The notes beneath the pieces are model-generated. The model ran no database searches. It was given only the letters and a program-made list of their open reading frames with translations, and was not told the DNA's origin. From positions 1-34,301 of the forward strand of contig JAFLEH010000046.1 of NCBI GenBank assembly GCA_017301995.1: 34,301 nt of DNA, read 5' to 3'. The stretch comes from Verrucomicrobiota bacterium (lineage in GTDB: Bacteria > Verrucomicrobiota > Verrucomicrobiia > Verrucomicrobiales > Akkermansiaceae). Below are positions 7,088-15,356 of the stretch, one piece after another. The translations under genes were made by a program, and so were the position numbers. Positions within the stretch are counted from its first letter, which is position 1. Each line of letters opens with the position of its first letter.

Positions 7088-7693
7088 TTACGTTGACGAG
7101 GAGTATCGGAAAGCCCCGGAGGAAGCGATGCGGCTCACCCAGGCGGCGGCTTCGTCCAAGGTCTTGGGGCGCAGGTTGCGGGCCTCGGTGAAAACGGGCT
7201 CGCCTTCCTGCCATTGGCGCAGGCCGTGGCGGGTGAGGTGTTTGAGGTAGTCCTTGCGAACCTCGTCGATACTGGAGCGGGCGACATTGGTCAGATTCAT
7301 TTCCAGCTTCTTGCTGGTGGCGCTGTCCTCGCTGCCCTCCGCGATATTCTGGTAGCCGCTCCGGGCCGCCTGGACCATCTGGTCGTGATGGCGGTCGGAC
7401 TTGGGCACATAGCGGGCGCAGAAGCGGCAGGTGAAGTCATAGAGCAACTCCGCCACTTGGTAGGCTTTCAGATTCCGGTAGCCACTGTGCTGCCCATACA
7501 CCCGCCCCGCCGCCGGCGATGACATCGCCTTGCCCGGGTCCGGCTCCGGCCCATCCGGCCCATCCGGCCCATCCGGCCCATCCGGCCCATCCGGCCCATC
7601 CGGCCCATCCGGCCCATCCGGCCCATCCGGCCCATCCGGCCCATCCGGTCGGTTCCGTCCGTTTTGTCCGTTTTGTCCGTTCTTCTCCTTCAT
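7088..7693 (-). CDS. Four-helix-bundle suffix-domain protein with an N-terminal (DGP)n tract
   Basis: The 201-residue product has a standard four-helix-bundle core of the 23S rRNA intervening-sequence-protein superfamily: GYRNLKAYQVAELLYDFTC, then DQMVQAARSGYQNIAEGSED and NVARSSIDEVRKDYLKHL. The order and length fit the 'four helix bundle suffix domain' group (TIGR04258-type). Related bundles act as pentameric adaptors, as Avd does in diversity-generating retroelements; the role here is unknown. Residues about 15-50 are a collagen-like DGP repeat encoded by the 9-bp array at 7548-7646, preceded by an NGQNGQNGR tract. The start is uncertain: 7693 includes the repeat, whereas an internal ATG at 7525 would exclude it. 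It follows the SASA esterase gene by 37 bases on the same strand. Confidence 0.75.
   Translation of the reverse strand: MKEKNGQNGQNGRNRPDGPDGPDGPDGPDGPDGPDGPDGPDGPDGPDGPEPDPGKAMSSPAAGRVYGQHSGYRNLKAYQVAELLYDFTCRFCARYVPKSDRHHDQMVQAARSGYQNIAEGSEDSATSKKLEMNLTNVARSSIDEVRKDYLKHLTRHGLRQWQEGEPVFTEARNLRPKTLDEAAAWVSRIASSGAFRYSSST
7548..7646. repeat. Minisatellite: 11 perfect copies of a 9-bp unit
   Basis: The unit GGCCCATCC occurs 11 times head to tail without a mismatch. On the minus strand it encodes Asp-Gly-Pro per unit at the start of the four-helix-bundle protein. Because the unit is a multiple of three, copy-number change keeps the frame. Related 9-mers (GTTTTGTCC, twice) continue just to the right. 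Perfect identity suggests recent expansion by slippage. Confidence 0.95.
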
Positions 7694-7730
7694 CCCGCGC
7701 GGTCCGTTTCAGGTTCAATCCGCCATCCTC

Positions 7731-8969
7731 TCACCGGCCAGTCCGCCCCTTCATCATCTCCAGGTTCGCCTCCGCAAAGGCCTTGCCCATGAGGGCGAAG
7801 GTTTTGGCGCAGCCGAGGTAGTGGTAGCCGGCGTTGGACGCGCCGCGGGTCCACTTGGCGGCTTCCTCGGGGCTGATGAGTTCGGCTTCGTATTTTTTCA
7901 GGTATTCCTTCTGTTGGGCCTCGTCCATCGAGCCGTCCTTGTTCGGGCTGTTCTTGTCCTTGACCCGGAGCAGGTGGGCCATCTGGTTCAGCTTGGCGCG
8001 TTTTTCGTCGATGGCGGCGAGTTCCTCCGCCCAGAACGGCGCGGTTTCCACGGCGGCGACATTGCCCTTGAATTCCGGCAGCGACGCGGGAGCGGCCATC
8101 GCTTTGCGGAAGGCAACCGTGCCCTCCTTCGCATCGAGGCCGTCCACGCCGAGCACGCCGATGACGAAGGGCATTTTGGGTGCCTTGAGATCCTTGCGCA
8201 CATCGCGGATGAAATCGGCCATCCACTCGCTGTATTTCGAGTAGTCGCGGGTCTTGCCATCCGGACCGTTTGGATAGGTTCCGCCGTCCACGAGGTCATT
8301 GAAACCCTGGAACCAGACGAAGCCGGAGATTTCATAGCCATCCGCGGGATTGTAGGCCGGGCAAACGCGTTTGGGATCGGCCAGCACGCTTTTCACATGG
8401 TCGATCATGAACCGATAGAAGCGGCCGCATTCCTTCGCCTTTTTGGCTTTCTCCGCCTCGATGTCCTTGCCCTGCTTTTTCATCTGCTCGAGCTGCGCCT
8501 CGCTGAACTCGTAGGGCCCGGCGCTGGGCGGGCGGAATTCGGTGTTCAGGCTGCGGCCGCCCCATGCGGTCTTGATGAGCAGGACCGGCTCCTTGAGCGC
8601 GGCATCCATCGTCAGGCCGAAGGTGAACTCGGGACCGATCTTGCCGCCGTCCTTCGTGGGTTGGTCGCCCCTCGCGCCGAAGCCCGCGGTGAGCTTGCCG
8701 GTGCCCTCGCCGTTGGCATTGCCCTCGTAGTGACCGGTTAGGTAGGAGATCCAGGTGTGGTCGGCCACGGCCGGCTTGCCGTCCGCACCCCGCATCATCT
8801 TGAGCAGCGGCGCGGTGGCGGGATCGTCGCCGATGTAGTCGAAGGTCTCGACCCGCGCGTGGCCCTCCATGTTCGACTGCCCGGCGAGGATGAAGACCTT
8901 GAGCGGTTTTGCCTCCAGGCCGACGGTGGCGAGCAGCAGAGATGCTAGAAGGGCGGTGGTGGATTTCAT
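7731..8969 (-). CDS. SGNH-hydrolase sialate-O-acetylesterase-like (SASA) enzyme, secreted
   Basis: The 412-residue product begins with a signal peptide (MKSTTALLASLLLATVGLEA), which fixes the start at 8969 rather than at an upstream in-frame codon. The catalytic block FILAGQSNMEGH has the nucleophile at Ser32. A later GFVWFQGFNDL matches the Gly/Asn oxyanion block, and NAGYHYLGCAKTF near the C-terminus carries the catalytic His. These features define the DUF303/SASA family of carbohydrate O-acetylesterases. It probably removes acetyl groups from a polysaccharide in the periplasm or outside the cell. It is the third esterase gene of the minus-strand group that starts at 12812. Confidence 0.85.
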   Translation of the reverse strand: MKSTTALLASLLLATVGLEAKPLKVFILAGQSNMEGHARVETFDYIGDDPATAPLLKMMRGADGKPAVADHTWISYLTGHYEGNANGEGTGKLTAGFGARGDQPTKDGGKIGPEFTFGLTMDAALKEPVLLIKTAWGGRSLNTEFRPPSAGPYEFSEAQLEQMKKQGKDIEAEKAKKAKECGRFYRFMIDHVKSVLADPKRVCPAYNPADGYEISGFVWFQGFNDLVDGGTYPNGPDGKTRDYSKYSEWMADFIRDVRKDLKAPKMPFVIGVLGVDGLDAKEGTVAFRKAMAAPASLPEFKGNVAAVETAPFWAEELAAIDEKRAKLNQMAHLLRVKDKNSPNKDGSMDEAQQKEYLKKYEAELISPEEAAKWTRGASNAGYHYLGCAKTFALMGKAFAEANLEMMKGRTGR

Positions 8970-9210
8970 GGTGGGAGGCTGTGCTAGGGCTGGGGGTGAT
9001 GTCAAGGTGGGGTTTTTGGGGAACGGACGGTTGGAATGGACGGACATGATGGCCGGTGATTAGGGTGGGCCGGGGGGCTTTTGGGTGCGGGCGCGGTAGA
9101 GGCGTTCGGTGGTATTCCAGGAGTCTTTGGAATGGGGAAGATGTTTGCGTTAGGTCAAATTCTTTGTCTTGTGTCTTGCCTTCTTGGGTCTGAGGCGCAG
9201 CCTCGCTTGC

Positions 9211-10977
9211 CTACCTGTTGAACCCCTCATGGTTCATGAATTCCCAGATGCGCCCCATCCAGGTGTGGCTGCCGGTCTCCGGGGCAGCCGTCCTTTGGAA
9301 ACAGTGGTCGCGTTTTGCCAGCGTGTGGAGGTCGGACTGGATTCCCATCCGGCGAAGCTGCTCCCAACATTTCACCGAATTCATCGCCGCCCAACCGTCC
9401 GCATCGCCGTGGATGAACAGGATCGGACAGGTCGCGAGGTCAAACGAGAACTCGGGAACGAGCCTGGCGTCGTCCTCGTTGCCGCCCTTGGCGTTATTGG
9501 AATCCGCGCCGTCGGTGAGCGCGTAGGCCGGATAGATCGCGACCGCCCAGCTCACATTGCAGGGCAGCTTGTCGAGATCGTCGATCGGCGCGTAGGCACG
9601 GCGTTTCGAGCTGGTCGCGCCCATGAGTGTCAGGTGGCCGCCCGCCGAGGAACCCATGATGCCGATGCGGTCGGGATCGAGCCCTTTCGCGGCAGCCTCG
9701 CTGCGGACGATCCGGATGGCGCGCTGCAGGTCCTGCCACGCCGTCGTGTGCTTGGCCAGTCCGCCCTGCGGACGCGGCGTGCGGTATTTCACCGTCACCA
9801 CCGTCATGCCCTTTTGATTCAGGAAACGCCGTGCCGGCGCGACTTCGAATCCGTCCGGGTCGTTGCCATTGTAGGCTCCGCCCGAGTAGATGATCTGGAT
9901 TGCCTTCGTTTTGAGTTCCTTCGGCATGTGCCACTCGAGATACGGCTGGCACTGGTTCGGCTGCGCATCCGGCATTTTGCCTTCCGGCCAGAGCGGTTGC
10001 TTGCGGTATTCGCCGCGCGCGTCGTCGTTCGGATAGCGGGCCATCAAATCCTCTTCCGCGCCGAGGCGCCCGTCGAAGTTCATCTGGCGGAGAAACTCGG
10101 GGACACGGTCGAGCCAGTGGTCGTAGGCGGTGCCATCCTCGCCCTTGGCCGGGTCGCCCATGAAACCGTGGGGACGGTCCGCGAAGAGATGGATCTCGGC
10201 CGGGATTTTCATCCGACGGAGCTGGCGGTAGATCTGCGTGGAACCATTCGGCGAATAGGCGTCCGCCCCGCCGTGGAAGAGGGCCATCGGACAGGTCTTC
10301 GCGTCGAACTTGAACGCATCCGTGAGCTTGGCATCGATCGCGTCGCCGTCGCGGGTGTTAGGGCCGGCGAGTCCGTCGGTTAGCGCGTAGGCGGTATAGA
10401 TTGGCACCGCCCAGTTGATATGGCACGGAAGCCGGTCGAGTTCGTCGAGCGCCCCGTAGGCCGGCGTGAGTGAACTGGTCCCGAGCAGGACCGTGAGGTG
10501 CGACCCCGCGGAAAATCCGAACGCGCCGATCTTCTCCGGGTCGAACCCGCGTTTTTGCGCCTCGCTGCGGACGAGCCGGACGGCGCGCTGGCCGTCCTCC
10601 CACGCGCTCTGATAGATCGGCAGTCCCTGGGGGCGCGGCGTCCGGTAGGTGAGGCTCACGCAAACGAAGCCCAGCCCGGTCAGCCTTTGCGCGACCCGGT
10701 CGATCCACACCCCGTCGCAGCAATTCTGATAGGCGCCGCCGGAAATGAGCAACATGCATCCGCCGTTTTTCTGTGCGGGGGCCTCATACCAGTCGAGATA
10801 CGGCATGGCATGCTCCGCCGCCTTGAATCCCGGTGCCTTCACCTCCTCGGTGGTGGCCGCGATTTGTTGGGCCTGGAAATCCGGAATCTTTCCCTCCGGC
10901 CACAACCCGACCCGCTCCCCGGCGCATGCCAGAGCGGTGGCCAGAGCACACAAACTAACAATCAGTGTCTTTTTCAT
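9211..10977 (-). CDS. Twin-domain secreted alpha/beta-hydrolase (two tandem esterases)
   Basis: This 588-residue protein has a signal peptide (MKKTLIVSLCALATALACAG) and two homologous hydrolase domains. Domain 1 (about 24-300) opens with GLWPEGKIPD and has ISGGAY, the nucleophile elbow GFSAGSH (Ser156), HGGAD (Asp239) and RPHGF (His270). Domain 2 (about 328-588) opens with PLWPEGKMPD and repeats the plan: YSGGAY, GSSAGGH (Ser444), HGDAD (Asp527) and RDHCF (His558). Both triads look intact. Single-domain relatives are BD-FAE/acetylxylan-esterase-like proteins. Its ATG lies 11 bases after the stop of the SASA gene at 10989, so the two genes probably form an operon. Predicted role: removal of acetyl or other acyl groups from polysaccharides. 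Confidence 0.85.
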   Translation of the reverse strand: MKKTLIVSLCALATALACAGERVGLWPEGKIPDFQAQQIAATTEEVKAPGFKAAEHAMPYLDWYEAPAQKNGGCMLLISGGAYQNCCDGVWIDRVAQRLTGLGFVCVSLTYRTPRPQGLPIYQSAWEDGQRAVRLVRSEAQKRGFDPEKIGAFGFSAGSHLTVLLGTSSLTPAYGALDELDRLPCHINWAVPIYTAYALTDGLAGPNTRDGDAIDAKLTDAFKFDAKTCPMALFHGGADAYSPNGSTQIYRQLRRMKIPAEIHLFADRPHGFMGDPAKGEDGTAYDHWLDRVPEFLRQMNFDGRLGAEEDLMARYPNDDARGEYRKQPLWPEGKMPDAQPNQCQPYLEWHMPKELKTKAIQIIYSGGAYNGNDPDGFEVAPARRFLNQKGMTVVTVKYRTPRPQGGLAKHTTAWQDLQRAIRIVRSEAAAKGLDPDRIGIMGSSAGGHLTLMGATSSKRRAYAPIDDLDKLPCNVSWAVAIYPAYALTDGADSNNAKGGNEDDARLVPEFSFDLATCPILFIHGDADGWAAMNSVKCWEQLRRMGIQSDLHTLAKRDHCFQRTAAPETGSHTWMGRIWEFMNHEGFNR

Positions 10978-10988
10978 GATATAGATTT

Positions 10989-12812
10989 CTACTTCTTCAT
11001 CTGACCGAGAACCTTGATCCGCTCGAGGATATCAACGGCACATTTTGCTTCCTCGGTGCGGCGGTGGTCGCAGCGTGCCGCCGCTTCCTCCTTGATGGAT
11101 CTTTCTTTGGCGCGATCCACCAGGCCGATCTCCGGGTCCTCGCTTTCGGGCCAGTTCCAGGTGTCGGTGCGGAAGCTCGGAAACGGCTGCGACTGTTGGC
11201 CGGCGATCTTGAGGTTGCCCATCGGGCTGGTCGCCCAGCCGTAGCGGACGGCGACGGGCTTCTTCACGAGCGGGCTCCAGACATGGATGATCGTGGGATC
11301 GATCTTCCAGCGGGATCCATCTTGGGTGGACCGATAGCGGGCGTGGGCCATGTAGAACTTGCCGTCCTCGCCGGCGATCGAGAACCCGCGGGGGATGCTG
11401 TCCATATCGTCGGGCAACACCTTCTGGCTGAACGTGAGGATCATCTCATCGCCCTGCGGCTCCGCCGAGACGGGCGATGCGGCTTCCCAGCGGATACCTT
11501 TCTGGCCGTAGATTTTGGCAAGCGCCCAGCGCGCGGCCCGCTCGCCGTGCTCGCGTTTTTTTGAGGGATGCAGACCGGGAACCTGCACATCGTAGGCCGG
11601 CAGGAAGGCGGTGTTCACCGGGTCCCCGACATCGGCCAGGCCGAGGCGTTGGGCTTCGCGGATGAACGGGGCACCGGCGAAGGATTCCGCCTCGAAATTG
11701 TCCTCGTTCTGCGTGTCCCCGCCGGCGCAGAAACCGATCACGCCCACGGGAAGCTTGGGATCCTTGAAATCGTCGCGCCAGCCTTCGACCATGAGTTTCA
11801 TGAGCACCCGGTAGCGCTGCGGGCGGCAAACCTGCATCATGGCATTGTTGAAGCCCTGGTGGAAAAGGACACCCTTGATGTTGTAGCCCTTGAACACGCC
11901 GAACATCCCGTGGTGCACGCTGCCCATGTCGCTGGCGCTCATGCCAGGGATGTTCCATGAGGTCAGGTTGTCGCCGTTCACCGGTTTCTTGGGCCATTTG
12001 TCTTCCGGCAGCCCCTTGGACTTCGCTCTCGCGAGCTGGTTGTTCCAGACCTGCAGGGACAAAGCTTCCCTATCAAAGGCCGCGATCTTCTGCTTCACGG
12101 ATTCCGCATAGCTCTTGGCTAACGGATGGTCATCGAACTTGTGGCTGGGAACGATCGCCTCGATCGAGGCGCCGCCGCGGGCGCTCTTGATCAGGCCGAT
12201 GGGAATGCCCAGCGCCCTCTGGAGCCGGGCGCCGAAGATGTAGCCGATGGCGGAAAAGTCGCGGGATGTCTCCGGGCTGGACACTGCCCATCCCTTGGTG
12301 GCGATCTTCTCCGCCGGGATGTCATCCTGCGGCGCGGACTGCTCGTTCGGATCGATGGAGAAGAGGCGCAGCAACGGGAGATTCGACTGGGCGATCTCGA
12401 TGTCGGCATGCTGGATTTTTCCAAGGCCGAATGCCATGTTGCTCTGACCAGTCATCACCCACACATCGCCGACGACGATGTTGGACATTTCCACCTTCTC
12501 GCTGCCGGTGGTGACGACCATGGTTTGCGGATCCGCGCTGGCCGCGCGCGCCGGAAAAGTCACCTCCCAGCGCCCCTTGTCACCGGCGGCTTTGGCCTCG
12601 GCCTTGTCCTTGCCTAGCAGAACCGAGACCGGCTTGCCGGGCTCCGCCCATCCCCAAACGACGATCGGCTTGTCGCGCTGGAGAACCATGTTGCTGGCGA
12701 AGATGCCGTGCACCTTGAGTTTGGCGGGGGCGTCCAGGGCGGGACAAACGGGCGTCAGGAACGCGGTGACGATGATGACTGCCAGAGAGTGGAGTTTGGA
12801 AATGCTCGCCAT
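10989..12812 (-). CDS. Sialate O-acetylesterase family protein, secreted
   Basis: The 607-residue product starts at the ATG at 12812, where a signal peptide begins (MASISKLHSLAVIIVTAFLT); an in-frame upstream start would place 12 non-hydrophobic residues in front. An N-terminal beta domain (HGIFASNMVLQRDKPIVVWG) is followed by WVMTGQSNMAFG with the SGNH Ser at 124, then LFHQGFNNAM (oxyanion block) and VPGLHPSKKREHGERAARW (catalytic His block). The C-terminal beta domain resembles that of larger sialate-O-acetylesterase-like proteins. It is first in a likely operon with the twin esterase. Its substrate is probably an O-acetylated glycan and need not be sialic acid. Confidence 0.85.
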   Translation of the reverse strand: MASISKLHSLAVIIVTAFLTPVCPALDAPAKLKVHGIFASNMVLQRDKPIVVWGWAEPGKPVSVLLGKDKAEAKAAGDKGRWEVTFPARAASADPQTMVVTTGSEKVEMSNIVVGDVWVMTGQSNMAFGLGKIQHADIEIAQSNLPLLRLFSIDPNEQSAPQDDIPAEKIATKGWAVSSPETSRDFSAIGYIFGARLQRALGIPIGLIKSARGGASIEAIVPSHKFDDHPLAKSYAESVKQKIAAFDREALSLQVWNNQLARAKSKGLPEDKWPKKPVNGDNLTSWNIPGMSASDMGSVHHGMFGVFKGYNIKGVLFHQGFNNAMMQVCRPQRYRVLMKLMVEGWRDDFKDPKLPVGVIGFCAGGDTQNEDNFEAESFAGAPFIREAQRLGLADVGDPVNTAFLPAYDVQVPGLHPSKKREHGERAARWALAKIYGQKGIRWEAASPVSAEPQGDEMILTFSQKVLPDDMDSIPRGFSIAGEDGKFYMAHARYRSTQDGSRWKIDPTIIHVWSPLVKKPVAVRYGWATSPMGNLKIAGQQSQPFPSFRTDTWNWPESEDPEIGLVDRAKERSIKEEAAARCDHRRTEEAKCAVDILERIKVLGQMKK

Positions 12813-13223
12813 ATGGGACGGTACTATGCGCACCATGGCCGACGTCAAGGCTTTTGAGGCCTTCGCGCGTCAGTCCCGGCCCCGGTTTCCCGCAGGAACC
12901 CGAAATCCAAAGTTCAGGGTAGTTTGGACGCTCGATTTACCACTGAGAGACTGGGATCCACTCAGAAAACTGATTTTTTGGAGGGAATTGGGAATGCACC
13001 GATTGATGAATGGGAAGGATTTCCCCAACATCAAAAATCACTTCAGTGGAAAAAATGGATGCACGGGTCATGACAACTTAGGATTTCGGGATGAACGGAA
13101 ACCGACCGCGATTCCGGGTCATGGGGCGATTCTTGTCCGCATCCATCCATTGACGGTCGGGCCGGCCCTGTGTCAGGCATTGCGCGTTCAAGCGAACCGC
13201 ACCCGAATTCAACCAATATCATC
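12813..13223. other. Gene-free divergent region between the esterase operon and the TonB receptor
   Basis: No gene or RNA is evident in these 411 bases. The middle (about 12960-13080) is richer in A and T than its flanks and is the likeliest place for promoters in both directions. I looked for a cobalamin riboswitch ahead of the TonB gene and saw no B12-box-like sequence. The only structure noted is a weak CTGAG...CTCAG pair near 12945. Confidence 0.4.
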
Positions 13224-15332
13224 ATGAAGCCCACCGCCTCACTCCTGCTCCTAACCAGCCTGGCACCGCTCTCCGCACAGGACCTGCTGAACCCGCTGAT
13301 CGTGACCGCCACCCGGTCCGAGGACGAAAACGTTCCCTATTCGGTCGCGAAGATCACGGCCGAGACGATGCGGAACGAAGGCCGCCGGACGCTGCCGGAA
13401 GCGTTGGAATTCGTTCCAGGGGTGCTCGTGCAGAAGACCACCCAAGGCCACGGCTCGCCGTTCATCCGCGGGTTCACCGGCAGACAGAACCTGCTGCTGG
13501 TGGATGGGGTGCGAATGAACAACTCCGTCTGGCGCGGCGGCCCGGTCCAATATTGGAACACCGTCGATCCCTATTCTCTCGACCATCTGGAACTGGTCAA
13601 AAGCCAGGGGTCCGTCATTTTCGGATCCGACGCCATCGGTGGCACGCTCAACGCGTTCACCCGTTCCTCCAATTTCGAGAACGAAACGGACGGCGCGGTA
13701 TTCACCCACGGTTCCGCCTACTACGAATATCGTAGCAACGGCGACGACAGCAACATCGGCCACATCGAGGGAAGCGCCGGCGTCGGCGGAAAATGGGGCC
13801 TCCACGTGGGCATCAGCGCGAAGGACTTCGGCGATATCCACGATTCGTCCGTCGGCACCATGCGCGGCACCGGTTACGAAGAGAGCGCCATCGACCTTCG
13901 CTACGACATGCTCCTCGCTCCAGGCACCACGCTCACCTTCGCCAGCCAATACGTCAATCAGGACGACATTTCGCGCTGGCACCGTACCCTGAACAACACC
14001 GGTTGGATCCACGGCGACCACATCGCCGCCGCAGGATCCTGGGTGGCAGACGATTACGACCAGGAGCGCTCCCTCACCTATCTGCGCGTCGTTCAGGAAA
14101 ACCCGCAAGCCGGCGCGTGGCTGAAGAAATGGTCCGCGACCCTTTCCTATCAAACCACCGCCGACAGCGAACTCCAGGACCGCCGCAACTCACCGACCGG
14201 CGCCCTGAGTTCCTCCGCCTATCAGCAACTCGGCGACACCACCGTGGACACCTACGGCGTGGACGTTTCCTTCGAATCCCCGGTGGGTCCCGGCACGCTG
14301 GTTTACGGGGTTGACTACTATCACGACGAAGTCAACAGCAGCGCCGCGCGCAACACCGGCGCCGGAATGGTCAACCGCCCAGCCTCGCGGCCTATCGCCG
14401 ACGATTCCAGTTATGATTTGCTGGGGGTTTTCGGAAACTACACGTGGTCGCCCGCCTCGCGCTGGGAGGTTTCGGCCGGAGGACGTTTCACCTACGCCGG
14501 AGCCGAATGGGGCGCCTACCGCCCGAGCGGCGGCAGCACCGATATTTCCGGCGACAACTCGTGGACCGATTTTTCCGCGGCCCTCCGTGTCAGTTATGAA
14601 ATCCGCAAGGATTGGCTCGCGTGGTTCAGCGCCTCCCAAAGCTTCCGCGCCCCCAACCTCGCCGACCTTACCGGCAACACGGCCTCGCTGAGCGGCCTCG
14701 ACAGCCATGGCTCGCCCGACGTCGATCCGGAGAAATTCCTCACCTTCGAACTCGGCACCCGCGGCAAGGTTCGCGATGACCTGCAAGTCCAGGCCGCCGT
14801 GTTCAACACCTTCAGCACCGACGGCGCCATCTCGTCCTACACCTCCGGATCCAACACCTATGTGGTCAATGGCGAGGACAGTTGGATCTACGGGGTGGAA
14901 GCCGAGGCGGTCTGGAGCATTTCCGACACCTGGTCGCTCAATGCCTTCGCCGCATGGCAGGAGGGCAAGACCGACGTCGCCCAACGCACGCCCAGCGAGC
15001 GCTGGATGCCGCGCCAGCTTCCCTTCACCGCCTCCGCCGCGCTGCGCTACACCACTCCCGGCGGCGCATGGTGGGTCGAAGGCCGTCTGACCGGAGCCGT
15101 GGATGCCGATCGCATCTATCCGGCCGATCAGGCGTCCGACAACCAGCGGATCCCGACCAACGGAAATCCGTCCTATCTGATTCCCTCGCTCTATGCCGGC
15201 TGGAAAGCCACCGACTACCTCGATCTAACCCTCGGCCTCGAGAATCTCAGCGACTCCGATTACCGCAACCTGGGTTCCGGCAACAACCAACCGGGCTTCG
15301 GCGCGATCGTGGGCGCAAGACTGAAGTGGTGA
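13224..15332 (+). CDS. TonB-dependent outer-membrane receptor
   Basis: The 702-residue protein starts at the ATG at 13224 with a signal peptide (MKPTASLLLLTSLAPLSAQ). LIVTATRSEDE follows as a TonB-box/plug start, then a plug domain with TLPEALEFVPGVLVQK, SPFIRGFTGRQNLLLVDGVR and GSVIFGSDAIGGTLN. The rest is a 22-strand-type barrel with alternating hydrophobic residues, YLDLTLGLENLSDSDYRN near the end, and a terminal aromatic strand (GARLKW). The size is typical of receptors for siderophores, cobalamin or oligosaccharides; no SusD gene is present, so it is not a classic SusCD pair. The substrate cannot be read from the sequence. It ends 24 bases from the convergent PQQ-propeller gene. Confidence 0.9.
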   Translation: MKPTASLLLLTSLAPLSAQDLLNPLIVTATRSEDENVPYSVAKITAETMRNEGRRTLPEALEFVPGVLVQKTTQGHGSPFIRGFTGRQNLLLVDGVRMNNSVWRGGPVQYWNTVDPYSLDHLELVKSQGSVIFGSDAIGGTLNAFTRSSNFENETDGAVFTHGSAYYEYRSNGDDSNIGHIEGSAGVGGKWGLHVGISAKDFGDIHDSSVGTMRGTGYEESAIDLRYDMLLAPGTTLTFASQYVNQDDISRWHRTLNNTGWIHGDHIAAAGSWVADDYDQERSLTYLRVVQENPQAGAWLKKWSATLSYQTTADSELQDRRNSPTGALSSSAYQQLGDTTVDTYGVDVSFESPVGPGTLVYGVDYYHDEVNSSAARNTGAGMVNRPASRPIADDSSYDLLGVFGNYTWSPASRWEVSAGGRFTYAGAEWGAYRPSGGSTDISGDNSWTDFSAALRVSYEIRKDWLAWFSASQSFRAPNLADLTGNTASLSGLDSHGSPDVDPEKFLTFELGTRGKVRDDLQVQAAVFNTFSTDGAISSYTSGSNTYVVNGEDSWIYGVEAEAVWSISDTWSLNAFAAWQEGKTDVAQRTPSERWMPRQLPFTASAALRYTTPGGAWWVEGRLTGAVDADRIYPADQASDNQRIPTNGNPSYLIPSLYAGWKATDYLDLTLGLENLSDSDYRNLGSGNNQPGFGAIVGARLKW

Positions 15333-15356
15333 ACGGAACCCCGAAGGGCCCGCGCA

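Noticed and set aside
7548..7646. Possible CRISPR array
   Set aside because: The 9-bp units are head to tail with no spacers.
7530..8741. Long plus-strand open frame of 403 codons
   Set aside because: It is the antisense of the SASA esterase gene and starts inside the 9-bp minisatellite; the minus-strand frame has a signal peptide and catalytic motifs.
9169..10383. Long plus-strand open frame of 404 codons
   Set aside because: Antisense of the twin esterase gene; composition is that of a shadow frame with no recognisable domain.
12813..13223. Cobalamin riboswitch ahead of the TonB receptor
   Set aside because: No B12-box-like sequence or characteristic stems were found.
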